This document shows, piece by piece, positions 34,156-45,947 of a DNA stretch of 64,000 bases. The stretch's first letter is position 1. Every line of letters starts with the position of its first letter. The stretch spans positions 1 to 64,000 of the forward strand of contig NZ_QNRY01000002.1 of the NCBI RefSeq assembly GCF_003315515.1. The letters are read 5' to 3'. The notes beneath the pieces are model-generated. The model was not told where the DNA came from. It did no database searches and saw only the letters and a program-made list of their open reading frames with translations. A program made the translations under genes and the position numbers. Source of the DNA: Brenneria salicis ATCC 15712 = DSM 30166. GTDB taxonomy: Bacteria; Pseudomonadota; Gammaproteobacteria; Enterobacterales; Enterobacteriaceae.

Positions 34156-34887
34156 TCAGCCGCGCTGACGAACCGCTTCAAACAGGCACACGCCCGTCGC
34201 CACCGATACGTTTAATGACGATACGCTGCCCGCCATCGGAATACTGATCAATTCATCGCAGTGCTCACGCGTCAGCCGACGCATACCTTCCCCTTCCGCG
34301 CCCATCACCAGCGCCATCGGCCCGGTCAGTTTGCTCTGATACAGCGTGTGATCGGCCTCGCCCGCGGTTCCGACGATCCAGACATGGTGCTCCTGCAACA
34401 ATCGCAGCGTGCGCGCCAGGTTGGTCACGCTGATCAGCGGAACGCTTTCCGCCGCGCCGCTGGCAACTTTCTTCACCGTGGCGTTCATTTGCGCCGAACG
34501 GTCGCGCGGCACGATCACCGCATGCACCCCCGCCGCATCAGCATTGCGCAAACAGGCGCCGAGATTATGCGGATCGGTAACGCCGTCCAGCACCAGTAAA
34601 AAAGGGGTATCCAGGCTTGCCAGTAGTGTCGGCAGATCGTTCTCCTGAAACTTTTTCCCTTCTTTGACTTTGGCGACAATCCCCTGATGCACCGCCCCCT
34701 CAGCCTGACTATCCAGCCACTGACGTTTCGCCACCTGTATCACGATGCCCTGCGCTTCCAGTTCGGCAATCACCGGCTGTAGACGGCGGTCATCGCGTCC
34801 TTTAAGAATAAAGACTTCCTGAAAGCGCTGGGGATCTCGCGCGAGTAATGCCTTAACCGCATGAATACCGTAAATAATTTCGCTCAT
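34156..34887 (-). CDS. rlmB: 23S rRNA (guanosine-2'-O-)-methyltransferase RlmB
   Basis: 243 residues, E. coli length. Methylates Gm2251 of 23S rRNA. N-terminal substrate-binding domain ([11 protein letters not shown]), then the SpoU knot domain with [21 protein letters not shown] (motif 1), [13 protein letters not shown] (motif 2) and [19 protein letters not shown] (motif 3). The ATG at 34887 gives the family start; an upstream in-frame GTG is less likely. It follows rnr by 70 bp. Confidence 0.97.
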   Translation of the reverse strand: MSEIIYGIHAVKALLARDPQRFQEVFILKGRDDRRLQPVIAELEAQGIVIQVAKRQWLDSQAEGAVHQGIVAKVKEGKKFQENDLPTLLASLDTPFLLVLDGVTDPHNLGACLRNADAAGVHAVIVPRDRSAQMNATVKKVASGAAESVPLISVTNLARTLRLLQEHHVWIVGTAGEADHTLYQSKLTGPMALVMGAEGEGMRRLTREHCDELISIPMAGSVSSLNVSVATGVCLFEAVRQRG

Positions 34888-34957
34888 TGCCACTCTTCAA
34901 ATTAATCGTAAACAGACAGTATCCGCCTGTTGGTTGTTAACGCCCGCACAGTGAATA

Positions 34958-37396
34958 TCACTCAGCAGGCTTCTTTCTGGCGCGCTTGGCTTTGGTTGCC
35001 GCCGCAATCTTACGTGTTTTTTCAGCGCTCTTTTTCGCTTTATCCGCGTTCTTTTTCAGCTTCGCTTTCGCTGATTTGGCATCCTGACGGAAAGCGGGAT
35101 CAGGCTCGAAATTAGCCGCAGATTTGGCCGTATTGCGATGACGGCGAGTCGGCTTCGCTTCACGGCTATCCGGCTTTTTAGCCCGATCGCGGGCCGTTTT
35201 ACCCTCGACCCGCGGTTTGCGCGTGCTGGATACCAGCGCAAAATCAATGTTGCGCTCATCCATATGGACCGCCTCAACGCGAATTTCCACTTCATCGCCC
35301 AAACGGTAGACCTGACCGCGAGACTCGCCGATCAAACGCTGACCGACATTATCGTAGCGATAATAGTCATTATCCAATGTGGATACATGCACCAACCCAT
35401 CGATAAACAAATCGTTCAGACGCACGAAGAAACCAAAGCCGGTGACGCTGGCGATAATCCCCGTAAACACCTCGCCCACATGATCCTGCATGAAATCGCA
35501 CTTCAGCCAGTCCGCCACATCCCGCGTCGCTTCATCCGCGCGGCGTTCGGTCATCGAACAGTGCATACCCAGTTGCAGCATTTCATTCATATCGCTGTGC
35601 CAACCGCCGGTCGGCGTCCAGCGCGCTTTACGATCGCTAAGCAGATATTTGATCGCACGGTGCAACGACAAATCGGGATAACGACGGATAGGCGAAGTGA
35701 AATGCGCATAAGAGGTTAACGCCAGACCAAAATGTCCCCGGTTTTCAGGATCGTAGACCGCCTGCTTCATGGAGCGCAGCAACATGGTTTGCAACATTTC
35801 ATGGTCGGGACGATTGGCCACTTCCACCATCAGTTCGGCATAATCTTTGGGTTGGGGCTTCATTCCGCCTTTCAGCGTCAGTCCCAGTTCCCCCAGCACG
35901 CTGCGCAACGCAAGTACATGGTCTTCGCTCGGCTGATCGTGAACGCGGAACAGTGCCGGCTCTTCATTTTTCTCCATAAATTTGGCTGCGGAAATATTCG
36001 CCAGGATCATGCACTCTTCAATCAGTTTGTGCGCATCGTTGCGCACCACCGATTCAACCCGTTCAATACGACGCTCAGCGTTGAAAATAAACTTCGCTTC
36101 TTCCGTTTCAAACGCGATGCCGCCCCGCACTTCACGGGCATGCTCCAGCATCCTGTACAACTTGTGCAATTCTTCCAGCCCGCCCACCAGCGGTTTATAC
36201 TGCTCGCGCAGTTCAGCGTCGCCCCGCAGGATATTCCACACTTTAGTGTAGGTCAGACGGGCATGCGAGCTCATCACCGCTTCATAAAACTTGTACGAGG
36301 TCAGTTTGCCCAGCGCCGATATGGTCATCTCGCACACCATACACAGACGATCCACCTGCGGGTTGAGCGAACACAAGCCGTTGGACAGCACTTCCGGTAG
36401 CATCGGCACCACTTGCGACGGGAAATAGACCGATGTTCCGCGCGCGCGCGCTTCGTGATCCAGCGACGTATTCGGACGCACATAATAGCTGACATCGGCA
36501 ATCGCCACCCACAGACGCCAGCCGCCGCCGCGTTTCTTCTCGCAATAAACCGCATCGTCAAAATCTCGGGCGTCTTCTCCGTCGATGGTCACCAGCGGCA
36601 GTTTGCGTAAATCCACCCGGCCTTTTTTCGCTTCCTCCGGCACCAACTCGGACAGATCTTTAACCTGCTCCTCCACCTGCGGCGGCCAGCTATGCGGAAT
36701 ATCGTGCGTGCGCAGCGCGATTTCGACAGCCAGGCCGGTACCCATGTTATCGCCGAGGATCTCGACAATTTTTCCGACCGCCTTGGTGCGGCGGGTGGCG
36801 CGTTGGGTAAGCTCCACCACGACCACAAATCCCATACGGGCGCCGTTGATCTCTTCTTTCGGGATCAGAATATCGAAACTCAGACGACTGTCGTCTGGGA
36901 CGACAAAGCCAACGCCGGCATCGACAAAATACCGCCCGACGATCTGGCCGGTGCGCGGTTCGAGCACGCGCACAATGCGGCCTTCACGACGGCCTTTACG
37001 ATCGGCGGCCAACGGCTGCGCCAGCACCACGTCGCCGTGAATAGCGCGCTTCATTTCGTCCGTGGAGAGATAAAGGTCATCTTTGCGTCCTTCGACGCGC
37101 AGAAAGCCGAAACCGTCGCGATGACCGATTACCGTACCGCGCAGCAGGTCCAGCTTTTCCGGCAGCGCATAGCATTGGCGGCGGGTAAACACCAGTTGCC
37201 CGTCGCGCTCCATCGCCCGCAAACGACGGCGCAACGCTTCAAGCTGCTCCTCGCCGGTTAATTGTAAATCAGCAGCCAGTTCTTCACGGCTAATCGGCGT
37301 ATCCCGTTTGGCGATATGCGCCAGAATGAATTCACGACTTGGAATTGGGGATTCGTATTTTTCTGCTTCGCGTTCCAGAAAAGGATCTTGTGACAT
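34958..37396 (-). CDS. rnr: Exoribonuclease R
   Basis: 812 residues (E. coli 813). Processive 3'-5' RNase that degrades structured RNA and takes part in trans-translation decay. Domains: HTH and cold-shock folds (about 1-235), RNB catalytic domain with [13 protein letters not shown] (about 280, four Asp metal ligands), S1 domain ([19 protein letters not shown], about 645), and a Lys/Ala-rich C-terminal tail. Start at 37396 has GGAGGAA at ideal spacing; a 15-residue longer frame start is ruled out. Downstream of nsrR, as in E. coli. Confidence 0.97.
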   Translation of the reverse strand: MSQDPFLEREAEKYESPIPSREFILAHIAKRDTPISREELAADLQLTGEEQLEALRRRLRAMERDGQLVFTRRQCYALPEKLDLLRGTVIGHRDGFGFLRVEGRKDDLYLSTDEMKRAIHGDVVLAQPLAADRKGRREGRIVRVLEPRTGQIVGRYFVDAGVGFVVPDDSRLSFDILIPKEEINGARMGFVVVVELTQRATRRTKAVGKIVEILGDNMGTGLAVEIALRTHDIPHSWPPQVEEQVKDLSELVPEEAKKGRVDLRKLPLVTIDGEDARDFDDAVYCEKKRGGGWRLWVAIADVSYYVRPNTSLDHEARARGTSVYFPSQVVPMLPEVLSNGLCSLNPQVDRLCMVCEMTISALGKLTSYKFYEAVMSSHARLTYTKVWNILRGDAELREQYKPLVGGLEELHKLYRMLEHAREVRGGIAFETEEAKFIFNAERRIERVESVVRNDAHKLIEECMILANISAAKFMEKNEEPALFRVHDQPSEDHVLALRSVLGELGLTLKGGMKPQPKDYAELMVEVANRPDHEMLQTMLLRSMKQAVYDPENRGHFGLALTSYAHFTSPIRRYPDLSLHRAIKYLLSDRKARWTPTGGWHSDMNEMLQLGMHCSMTERRADEATRDVADWLKCDFMQDHVGEVFTGIIASVTGFGFFVRLNDLFIDGLVHVSTLDNDYYRYDNVGQRLIGESRGQVYRLGDEVEIRVEAVHMDERNIDFALVSSTRKPRVEGKTARDRAKKPDSREAKPTRRHRNTAKSAANFEPDPAFRQDAKSAKAKLKKNADKAKKSAEKTRKIAAATKAKRARKKPAE

Positions 37397-37437
37397 TGCG
37401 GTTCCTCCGTTGTCATCAGCAGGAGGCTGAACAAAAC

Positions 37438-37863
37438 TCATTCAACCAACAATAATTTGTAAAGCGGTGGGTTTTCTTTGACCAAATCAGCCAACGTGTA
37501 ATGATCGAGTTCCTGCAAGAAATGTTGTACTGCCTGTTGGAGTACCTGTTTGAGTCGGCAGGCCGACGTGATGTGACAGAAATCGCTACCGCAGTTAACC
37601 AAGGAAAGCGGCTCCAGTTCACGCACCACATCACCAATACGAATTGAATCAGCCGGTTTCCCCAGCCTGATGCCGCCATTTTTGCCCCGCATGGCCATAA
37701 CAAATCCGGCGCGGCTAAGTTGATTGATAATTTTGACCATATGATTACGCGATACACCATACACTTCCGTCACTTCCGAAATGCTGGTCATTTTCCCGCC
37801 GGGTAACGACGCCATATAGATAAGCGCCCGCAAGCCATAATCCGTGAAACTTGTTAACTGCAC
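37438..37863 (-). CDS. nsrR: Nitric-oxide-sensing repressor NsrR (Rrf2 family)
   Basis: 141 residues, E. coli length. Winged-helix Rrf2 repressor whose [2Fe-2S] or [4Fe-4S] cluster is destroyed by NO, derepressing hmp and other defence genes. DNA-binding helices [21 protein letters not shown]; cluster Cys residues in [15 protein letters not shown] (about 91-103). Start is GTG with GAGG upstream. E. coli has purA just upstream of nsrR; here anfA takes that place. Confidence 0.96.
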   Translation of the reverse strand: MQLTSFTDYGLRALIYMASLPGGKMTSISEVTEVYGVSRNHMVKIINQLSRAGFVMAMRGKNGGIRLGKPADSIRIGDVVRELEPLSLVNCGSDFCHITSACRLKQVLQQAVQHFLQELDHYTLADLVKENPPLYKLLLVE

Positions 37864-37873
37864 ATAAACCTCG

Positions 37874-37889
37874 GATACCTCTGGGTATC
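37874..37889. promoter_or_regulatory. Inverted repeat just upstream of nsrR
   Basis: Perfect GATACC-TCTG-GGTATC, 10 bp before the nsrR GTG. It could be an operator or a leader hairpin next to the ribosome site. It does not match the known NsrR consensus. The rest of 37864-38123, the gap to anfA, shows only a TGCCGGC/GCCGGCA hairpin at 38114-38135 that overlaps the anfA stop. Confidence 0.45.
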
Positions 37890-38123
37890 ATTGCCTGGCG
37901 ACCTGAAGCCGCCCCAAACAGTAGCGACTGTAACGTTAAAATCAGGTGGACATGAAAAATAATGTGTATATAAGCAGATAATAAACCAGGCGCAAACACT
38001 ACGGCTAATTATTTAGCCGCAATGCGCGGGATATCTTCACGGACAGGAGGCGAAGGACGAGCGGAATAGCATGAACCGGCTCGTTTTGACGGTTGGCGGG
38101 AATCGCAGCCTGTTGCCGGCGCG

Positions 38124-39734
38124 CTAATGCCGGCATCGATAGGTTTTGTAATCCAACTGGTATTTTTCCATCCTCAAACTCAGTGTGCGGCGGGTCATGC
38201 TTAGTTGCGCCGCCGCCTGGGAAATATTCCCCTGATGGCGCGAGAGCGCTTCGACAATCATGTCATATTCGACTTTGGTCAATTGCGCTTCCAGTCCGGT
38301 CACGGCCTCGCCCAGCACGACGGGCTGAAGATTGATCGGTAAATGGTAGCTGTGGATCACCCCTTCATCCGCCAGCAAGACGGCCCGCTCCATGGTGTTT
38401 TCCAGTTCGCGCACATTGCCCGGCCAGCCATAATTCAGCAGCAGATTCAGCGCAGGAGTAGCGATCGAGGGAACATCCACCCCTTGTTCCTTGGCAAAAT
38501 GGGCATTGAAGTGATCGGCCAGGATCAGAATATCATTTCCGCGCTCGCGCAGGGGGGGAATGGTGATGGGAAAAACATTCAGCCGATAGAACAGATCTTC
38601 GCGGAATGTCCCGCTGGCGACCATGTCCTGCAAATTGCGATGCGTTGCCGCCAGAATACGTACATTCACTTTAATGGTTTCGTTGCTTCCCACCCGTTCA
38701 AAACAGCGCTCCTGTAATACCCGCAATAATTTGGCTTGCGCCGAGGGGGTCAGTTCACCGATCTCGTCAAGAAAAATGGTTCCCCCGTCCGCTTCTTCGA
38801 AACGTCCCGCGCGCCGTGATAATGCGCCGGTAAACGCCCCCTTCTCATGACCGAACAGTTCACTTTCAATGACGCCTTCAGGCAGCGACGAGCAGTTGAA
38901 TTTCACGAACGGCCCATTGGCGCAATGACTGTTATAGTGGATCGCACTCGCCACACGCTCTTTGCCGACTCCGCTTTCACCCAGAATCAATACGGTGGTG
39001 CGGGCATGGCTGACTTTTTCGATCATCTGATATACGGACTGCATCACCCGCGAATTACCGATAATGTTCGCTGGCTTGAACTTTTCCTGTAACGCCTGCT
39101 TCAGTAGGGAATTTTGCTCCCTGAGCACTTTCTGGTGCGCCCGCTCCAGCAGATGTAACTCCACCGCCTGGGCGATGGTGGTGGCGATAATCCGTAAAAC
39201 CTCCAAATCCAGATACAGCAGTTGTTCGTTGTTGTACAACCGCTCAATACCGATCGTCCCCATCACTTTCATGCCGCGTATGATCGGCACGCAGATAAAG
39301 GAAAGCTGGCGATCTTCATGTCGATCCCAGCTACCGGTGCGGTTCAAAAAACGCGGATCGTCGGCGATATGCGGCACGATAATCGGTTGCTTGGTTTCCA
39401 CTACTTTGCCGGTAATCCCTTCACCGGGATAATAGACGCCCCGTTCGGCCTCTTCCCGCGATAGCCCGAAACTTTCATGAATAAAAATCTGATCGCAACT
39501 CGCATCATAGAGCGTAATCATCGCGCGGGTGGCCTGAAGATGCTGCTTCATCAGTTCTAAAACTAGTTTCAACGTTTTGGACAGCGAGCCTTCGGCGCTG
39601 ACGACCTTGCTGACTTGCGACAACAGCGGTAATAACTCTGAACGGCATTCGCCTAACAGACAGGTAAACGCCAGCGGTTTTAAAATATGCCGCCCTGAAT
39701 CCGCCGCTGTCATACTGTCTTTTCTGCGACTCAT
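38124..39734 (-). CDS. anfA: AnfA, sigma-54-dependent activator of the Fe-only nitrogenase
   Basis: 536 residues (start at 39734, chosen for TCTGGAG eight bases upstream). N-terminal GAF sensor (about 45-200), preceded by a CX4C pair (residues 25 and 30) like the two Cys required in Azotobacter vinelandii AnfA; then an AAA+ domain with Walker A GESGVGKE, sigma-54 contact loop ESELFGHEKGAFTGA, Walker B GGTIFLDEIGEL and RLNVFPITIPPLRER; C-terminal Fis-type HTH (NISQAAAQLSMTRRTLSLRMEKY). It presumably turns on the anfH promoter when Mo is scarce and NH3 limiting. It lies downstream of anfO on the same strand, separated by 280 bp holding a striking palindrome. VnfA is the main alternative; the CX4C pair and anf genes favour AnfA. 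Confidence 0.88.
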   Translation of the reverse strand: MSRRKDSMTAADSGRHILKPLAFTCLLGECRSELLPLLSQVSKVVSAEGSLSKTLKLVLELMKQHLQATRAMITLYDASCDQIFIHESFGLSREEAERGVYYPGEGITGKVVETKQPIIVPHIADDPRFLNRTGSWDRHEDRQLSFICVPIIRGMKVMGTIGIERLYNNEQLLYLDLEVLRIIATTIAQAVELHLLERAHQKVLREQNSLLKQALQEKFKPANIIGNSRVMQSVYQMIEKVSHARTTVLILGESGVGKERVASAIHYNSHCANGPFVKFNCSSLPEGVIESELFGHEKGAFTGALSRRAGRFEEADGGTIFLDEIGELTPSAQAKLLRVLQERCFERVGSNETIKVNVRILAATHRNLQDMVASGTFREDLFYRLNVFPITIPPLRERGNDILILADHFNAHFAKEQGVDVPSIATPALNLLLNYGWPGNVRELENTMERAVLLADEGVIHSYHLPINLQPVVLGEAVTGLEAQLTKVEYDMIVEALSRHQGNISQAAAQLSMTRRTLSLRMEKYQLDYKTYRCRH

Positions 39735-39913
39735 GCTTTTTTCTCCAGAAGACATACCGGTTAACGCGAACAATTGAAACGTGCAAACAGAGTCATTGCA
39801 AAATAGAAGCCAGCTTCAGCACAGTGTGCCGCTTTTTATTACCTTGATTTCACAATCAATTAAATTACCTCCACCGGGGAGATGGCGTAAAAATGTTCTC
39901 AAGCGAACGCTTA

Positions 39914-39949
39914 CGCTGGAAAATGTACGTTTTGGTACATTTTCCAGCG
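39914..39949. promoter_or_regulatory. 36-bp perfect palindrome with GTAC-N6-GTAC core
   Basis: 15-bp arms (CGCTGGAAAATGTAC and its exact complement) around GTTTTG. The centre is GTAC-N6-GTAC, the spacing known for the VnfA enhancer of Azotobacter. It lies 65 bp after the anfO stop and 180 bp before the anfA start. It could be an AnfA upstream activator site, a terminator of the anfH operon (no T-tract, so weak), or both. A smaller AAGCG-AAC-GCTT inverted repeat adjoins it. Confidence 0.65.
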
Positions 39950-40014
39950 CGGCGGACGGGTCAAGTCAAGGACGCTTTCCGCAAATCGAGTCGGCCCCGG
40001 CACCGGCAGAGCGT

Positions 40015-40629
40015 TCATTCCGGTGAAGCCGGGTGGATGGTGGCAAGCAGAAAGCCTTGAGGTTGAGGGTTAACGACAAGCGCCAGATTTAACGCCGGAA
40101 GTTGCTGCGCAAACCATTTTGGCAAATGGTCGCAGATGACGTTGAGCCGGGTGAATGCCCGCGCCTGCAAAAAAGGCAATAATAGTTGTTTTGACGTCAA
40201 TCCGGCATCGCTTGCCAGCGCCGTCATCAGATTGATGTGATACTCGCCGTCATCCGTACCCGCCTGAATATAGGTCTGTTGCGCGGCGACCTGCGGCAAG
40301 GCGCGTCGCCTGACCGAATGGTAAACGGCGCTCAGACACGCCTCCGACGCGCCACGACATTGCCACATGGTGATCCCCATGCCATCAAACCAGGCACGCA
40401 GCGCGCCATGAATATCCAGCGCGACAAAATGCCGGCACGCCGTAAGCTCAGTCAGCATCGCCAGCGTCCGGGTACGGATTTCCGTCAAGTCCATCTCCTG
40501 ACCAAGCGCATAAGGAATGTCTTTGACCGGACGCCAATGATCGCCGTAACAGGTAAATACCCGCACGATGCCGGGCGTAAACACCGAGGCGATCTCGCCT
40601 TGCGAATCTATAAAAACCGCAATTTTCAT
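40015..40629 (-). CDS. anfO: Fe-only nitrogenase accessory protein AnfO
   Basis: 204 residues. The N-terminus KIAVFIDSQGEIASVFTPGIVRVF and the segment following it fit the AnfO (Anf1) family, found only in species with Fe-only nitrogenase and encoded just downstream of the structural genes. The fold start resembles NifX/NifB-C-terminal cofactor-binding domains (KIAV...G), so cofactor handling is a reasonable guess, but its role is unproven. The start may be either of two adjacent ATGs (40632 or 40629); the second has better spacing to AGGGG. It lies 14-17 bp after the split-barrel gene and is the last gene of the anfH operon. Confidence 0.72.
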   Translation of the reverse strand: MKIAVFIDSQGEIASVFTPGIVRVFTCYGDHWRPVKDIPYALGQEMDLTEIRTRTLAMLTELTACRHFVALDIHGALRAWFDGMGITMWQCRGASEACLSAVYHSVRRRALPQVAAQQTYIQAGTDDGEYHINLMTALASDAGLTSKQLLLPFLQARAFTRLNVICDHLPKWFAQQLPALNLALVVNPQPQGFLLATIHPASPE

Positions 40630-40646
40630 CATTAGCCCCTGTGTGC

Positions 40647-41156
40647 TCAGAATCCGTGCTTTTTCCCTGTCAGGGAAAGGACATTGATGCGTATGACCTG
40701 AGTGGCTTTGAGGTTGGCCGCCGGGAAAGCGGATGGCCGCGCCGTAAACCGCTCAACTATGCGCTGCAACGCCGCTATTTTTTCCTGCTCGTCTTCCACA
40801 AACATCGCCTCGCCAAAGCCGATTACCGTGCGGTGCCGGGCCTCGAAATTACAGACCATCGCCTCTTCAATCACGCCCTGATCGACCGATATCACAAAAC
40901 ACACCTTGTTATTGCGTTTCATGATATCGATTTTGGCGCCGCTTCGGGCCGAATGAAAATAGAGCGCCTGTCCGTCCCAGGCATAAAATACCGGCACGGC
41001 AAAAGGAACATCGTCGCGGCACAACGCCAGATACATTATTCTGGCGCCCTGAATAATCTGTTCGATTTCCAGCCGGTCGGTAATTTCCCGATCGTCCCGA
41101 CGCATCGCGCCGTGAGGCCCCTGTGCGCCGGGCATTATCTCGTCTGTCGCTATCAT
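40647..41156 (-). CDS. Pyridoxamine 5'-phosphate oxidase-like flavin/heme split-barrel protein of the anf operon
   Basis: 169 residues. EITDRLEIEQIIQGARIMYLALCRDDVPFAVPVFYAWDGQALYFHSARSGAKIDIMKRN is the pattern of the NimA/PNPOx-like split-barrel family, with a flavin-binding SARSG(A)K element and a His (YFHS) that in relatives can ligate heme. No signal peptide. A flavin- and heme-binding oxidase, Anf3, is encoded beside anfOR in Azotobacter and thought to consume O2 near the enzyme; whether this protein is its counterpart is inference. It lies 12 bp after the HEPN-like gene and 14 bp before anfO, so clearly in the operon. Confidence 0.7.
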   Translation of the reverse strand: MIATDEIMPGAQGPHGAMRRDDREITDRLEIEQIIQGARIMYLALCRDDVPFAVPVFYAWDGQALYFHSARSGAKIDIMKRNNKVCFVISVDQGVIEEAMVCNFEARHRTVIGFGEAMFVEDEQEKIAALQRIVERFTARPSAFPAANLKATQVIRINVLSLTGKKHGF

Positions 41157-41168
41157 GATGACTCTCGC

Positions 41169-41567
41169 TTATTCTTCGGTCGCCAGCAGCGCTGAAAGCG
41201 CATTGCAGATGGTCAAAATCGCCTCTTTGTCGGCGATGCCGGGCGTGCCGTGGTGGTAATTGTCCACCGAACAAATGCCAAAGATGCCGTCCAAATGACG
41301 AATGCCGTCGCATAGCGCCGCAGGCAGCGGCATCTGCTCCGTCACGGCGGCCAGCAGACCAGCGTAATTATGGTTGAACGGCATGTTTCCCTGCCGTGCG
41401 CAAAGCGCGATCAAATAGTTTTCAACGGCGATCGCCGCCACGTTGAACACCAGACTGGGCGACTGCTGCTGTTCGGCAAACAACACCGCCCGCCGGTGAT
41501 AGCCCCGCGCATCCTGGTGACAACGCGCAAACCGTTCTTCATCGGTTTCAAAAATGTAGGTCGACAT
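41169..41567 (-). CDS. Small HEPN-like helical protein of the anf operon (AnfR candidate)
   Basis: 132 residues, all-helical by composition. SPSLVFNVAAIAVENYLIALCARQGNMPFNHNY resembles HEPN-fold proteins, which often act as nucleotide- or RNA-binding partners, but the catalytic RX4-6H motif is not seen. By position (directly after anfK) it may be the protein called AnfR in Azotobacter; this could not be verified. Good ribosome site GGGAGAG. It contains the His- and Cys-bearing stretch GICSVDNYHHG, a possible metal or cofactor site. Function unknown. Confidence 0.6.
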   Translation of the reverse strand: MSTYIFETDEERFARCHQDARGYHRRAVLFAEQQQSPSLVFNVAAIAVENYLIALCARQGNMPFNHNYAGLLAAVTEQMPLPAALCDGIRHLDGIFGICSVDNYHHGTPGIADKEAILTICNALSALLATEE

Positions 41568-41648
41568 AGCACTCTCCCGTTCAGGCCCATGCGCCGCCTT
41601 GCCTGGCTACAAACGCACGGGCAAGATCGCTGTTTACTGCAAACGCCG

Positions 41649-43037
41649 TTACCACACATTCAAGATCCACTCTTTGTTTTTCTTGTATTCCATATCGGTA
41701 AACAACGCATTCGCCATTTGCTCCGCCAGCCAGATGGCCCCGGCGTAACCGACCACAGGGTGACGATACAACCCGGCGCGGTCATAGGTTGGAAAACCGA
41801 CCCGTACCATCGGGATCTGGTTATCAATCGCCGTAAAGCGCCCCTTGGAATGACCCAGAATCAGATCCAGTTCCAGCGACTGTTGGGTTATACGATTTTC
41901 GAGTTCCCACAGGTCGGCATTGGTGACGATTTCCATACCGAAACTCACATTTTCTTGCAAAGCCGTCACTCTGGGATCGCCGCCGTAACTGGCGTTATCA
42001 TCGCCGAGCAGCAGCAGGACAGGTTTCATTTCCAAATCCAGACAAAATTCCGCCAGCCCAATCACCAAATCGGGATTGCCGTAAATAGCGACTTTTTTAT
42101 CCGCGAGGAACATATGAACCAGATCGGTGAGCGCATCAATAGCTATCCCGCGCTCTCGCACCAGTGAAGGCGGGATGGGGTTACCCGTCATTTTTTTCAG
42201 GTTGTGCAGAAAAGTATCCGTATTGCGAATGCCAATCGGCGAAGGCCCGATGATGGCCGGCACATTGAATGTCTCTTCCAGGTAGTTCGCCGCTTTAGCG
42301 CCTTCATAGCGATTGAGCGCGATAGTGCCCAGCGCATTGGCCGTATCAGTCAGATCCGCAATCGTGGTATTGCCGTGCGAAACCGTATTACCGGAAGGCA
42401 TCAACGGTGAATCGAACGCTTCGATTTCAAACAGCACCGTCGCCTCGATCGCCATTTCCGCCAGCAGATGCTTAATGGCCGTGACATCGCCAGGATTGGC
42501 CCAACCGGTGATCACATTCAGTTTGCCGTTCGGCGCGCCTTTTTTGGCAAAGTATTTGACGAAATCCCTAACCGCCACGTCATAACCGCTGACCATACTG
42601 CCCACAAAACTGGGAGAATGGATGGGAATGAGATGGATCTCGCGATCGGCAAACTTTTCCTGCAACAGCCCTTCGTTCAGTTTGATCACCACGCCGTCCA
42701 CATCATCGCCGATCACTTCGGTCGAACAGGTGGTGATAATGGGGATCACCTTCACATGGGGATAGCGCATCAGCAACACCTCCACCGCCTGTTCCACGCG
42801 ATCCAGCGCGCCGAAAACCGCTCCGTCCTCATGCACGGAAGAAGACGCGATTTCAAAGCTTTCCTTCAGATGCTGAGAGATCAGCAACCGGACAAACATA
42901 ACGCATCCTTGCCCACCATGTACGATCCCGATACAGTCTTTAATGCCGATACTGGCGTACTGCACCCCGGCTGGCTGGCAGGTGAAGATCGGATTGATCA
43001 CGCCGACGCGATCTTTGGCTTTCAATTCACAAGACAT
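41649..43037 (-). CDS. anfK: Fe-only nitrogenase FeFe protein beta chain AnfK
   Basis: 462 residues from the ATG at 43037, the length of Azotobacter AnfK; an in-frame GTG three codons upstream is less likely. With AnfD and AnfG it forms the FeFe dinitrogenase that reduces N2. The P-cluster Cys residues are all present: FTCQPAG (Cys20), GGQGCVMF (Cys45) and TTCSTE (Cys104). Other conserved blocks: HGNTTIADL, IGPSPIGIRNTD, LLGDDNASY, HSKGRF, and the terminal NKEWILNVW. It lies 12 bp after anfG. No sign of disruption. Confidence 0.96.
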   Translation of the reverse strand: MSCELKAKDRVGVINPIFTCQPAGVQYASIGIKDCIGIVHGGQGCVMFVRLLISQHLKESFEIASSSVHEDGAVFGALDRVEQAVEVLLMRYPHVKVIPIITTCSTEVIGDDVDGVVIKLNEGLLQEKFADREIHLIPIHSPSFVGSMVSGYDVAVRDFVKYFAKKGAPNGKLNVITGWANPGDVTAIKHLLAEMAIEATVLFEIEAFDSPLMPSGNTVSHGNTTIADLTDTANALGTIALNRYEGAKAANYLEETFNVPAIIGPSPIGIRNTDTFLHNLKKMTGNPIPPSLVRERGIAIDALTDLVHMFLADKKVAIYGNPDLVIGLAEFCLDLEMKPVLLLLGDDNASYGGDPRVTALQENVSFGMEIVTNADLWELENRITQQSLELDLILGHSKGRFTAIDNQIPMVRVGFPTYDRAGLYRHPVVGYAGAIWLAEQMANALFTDMEYKKNKEWILNVW

Positions 43038-43049
43038 TTCAGGCACCTC

Positions 43050-43400
43050 TTAATAACGTTGGTCAGTGAGCTCGGCGTTCAGCGACCCGGTAATCGTCAA
43101 ATAGTCCATCCGCTCATGCAGTGTCTTCATCAGCCCCCGAATCGCATCGTGATCCATCTCGTTAAGCCAGGGAAAACGCGATCGGTACGCGTCAGCCAGC
43201 ACCACCGCATCCACCCAATAACAACGATCGGCGGGCGTACTCAGATCCACCGGTTCATCGCACAACAACTGCTGGGTTTTCAATAAAATACCGGCATTTT
43301 GCTTTTCGCGGTCCCACGCTCTGGAGTGAAATTGCCAGAGGCAATGCTTCATGATGTAGTCCACCAGCGCGTCAATCTTCGTCTCATCTGGATTGCTCAT
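43050..43400 (-). CDS. anfG: Fe-only nitrogenase delta chain AnfG
   Basis: 116 residues (Azotobacter 132; the shortfall is at the N-terminus). The delta subunit is unique to V and Fe nitrogenases. Conserved core: [45 protein letters not shown] and [15 protein letters not shown]. Its presence rules out a Mo nitrogenase. Strong ribosome site AAGGGGG. It lies 9 bp after anfD. Confidence 0.96.
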   Translation of the reverse strand: MSNPDETKIDALVDYIMKHCLWQFHSRAWDREKQNAGILLKTQQLLCDEPVDLSTPADRCYWVDAVVLADAYRSRFPWLNEMDHDAIRGLMKTLHERMDYLTITGSLNAELTDQRY

Positions 43401-43409
43401 AACGCCCCC

Positions 43410-45026
<1,617 letters not shown>

Positions 45027-45052
45027 CTATGTTTATACCAAGCAGTCAATAT

Positions 45053-45904
<852 letters not shown>

Positions 45905-45947
45905 TTAAAATGCAACGCATTTTGATTTCACTGCTCGGAATCAATAG

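Noticed and set aside
39808-39830. Possible sigma-54 promoter before anfA (CGGCACACTGTGCTG on the minus strand)
   Set aside because: GG and GC are only 8 bases apart instead of 10, so it does not fit the -24/-12 rule.
42468-43286. 272-residue open frame opposite anfK/anfG
   Set aside because: Antisense shadow of well-supported genes; no ribosome site or family match, His/Arg-rich composition typical of shadow frames.
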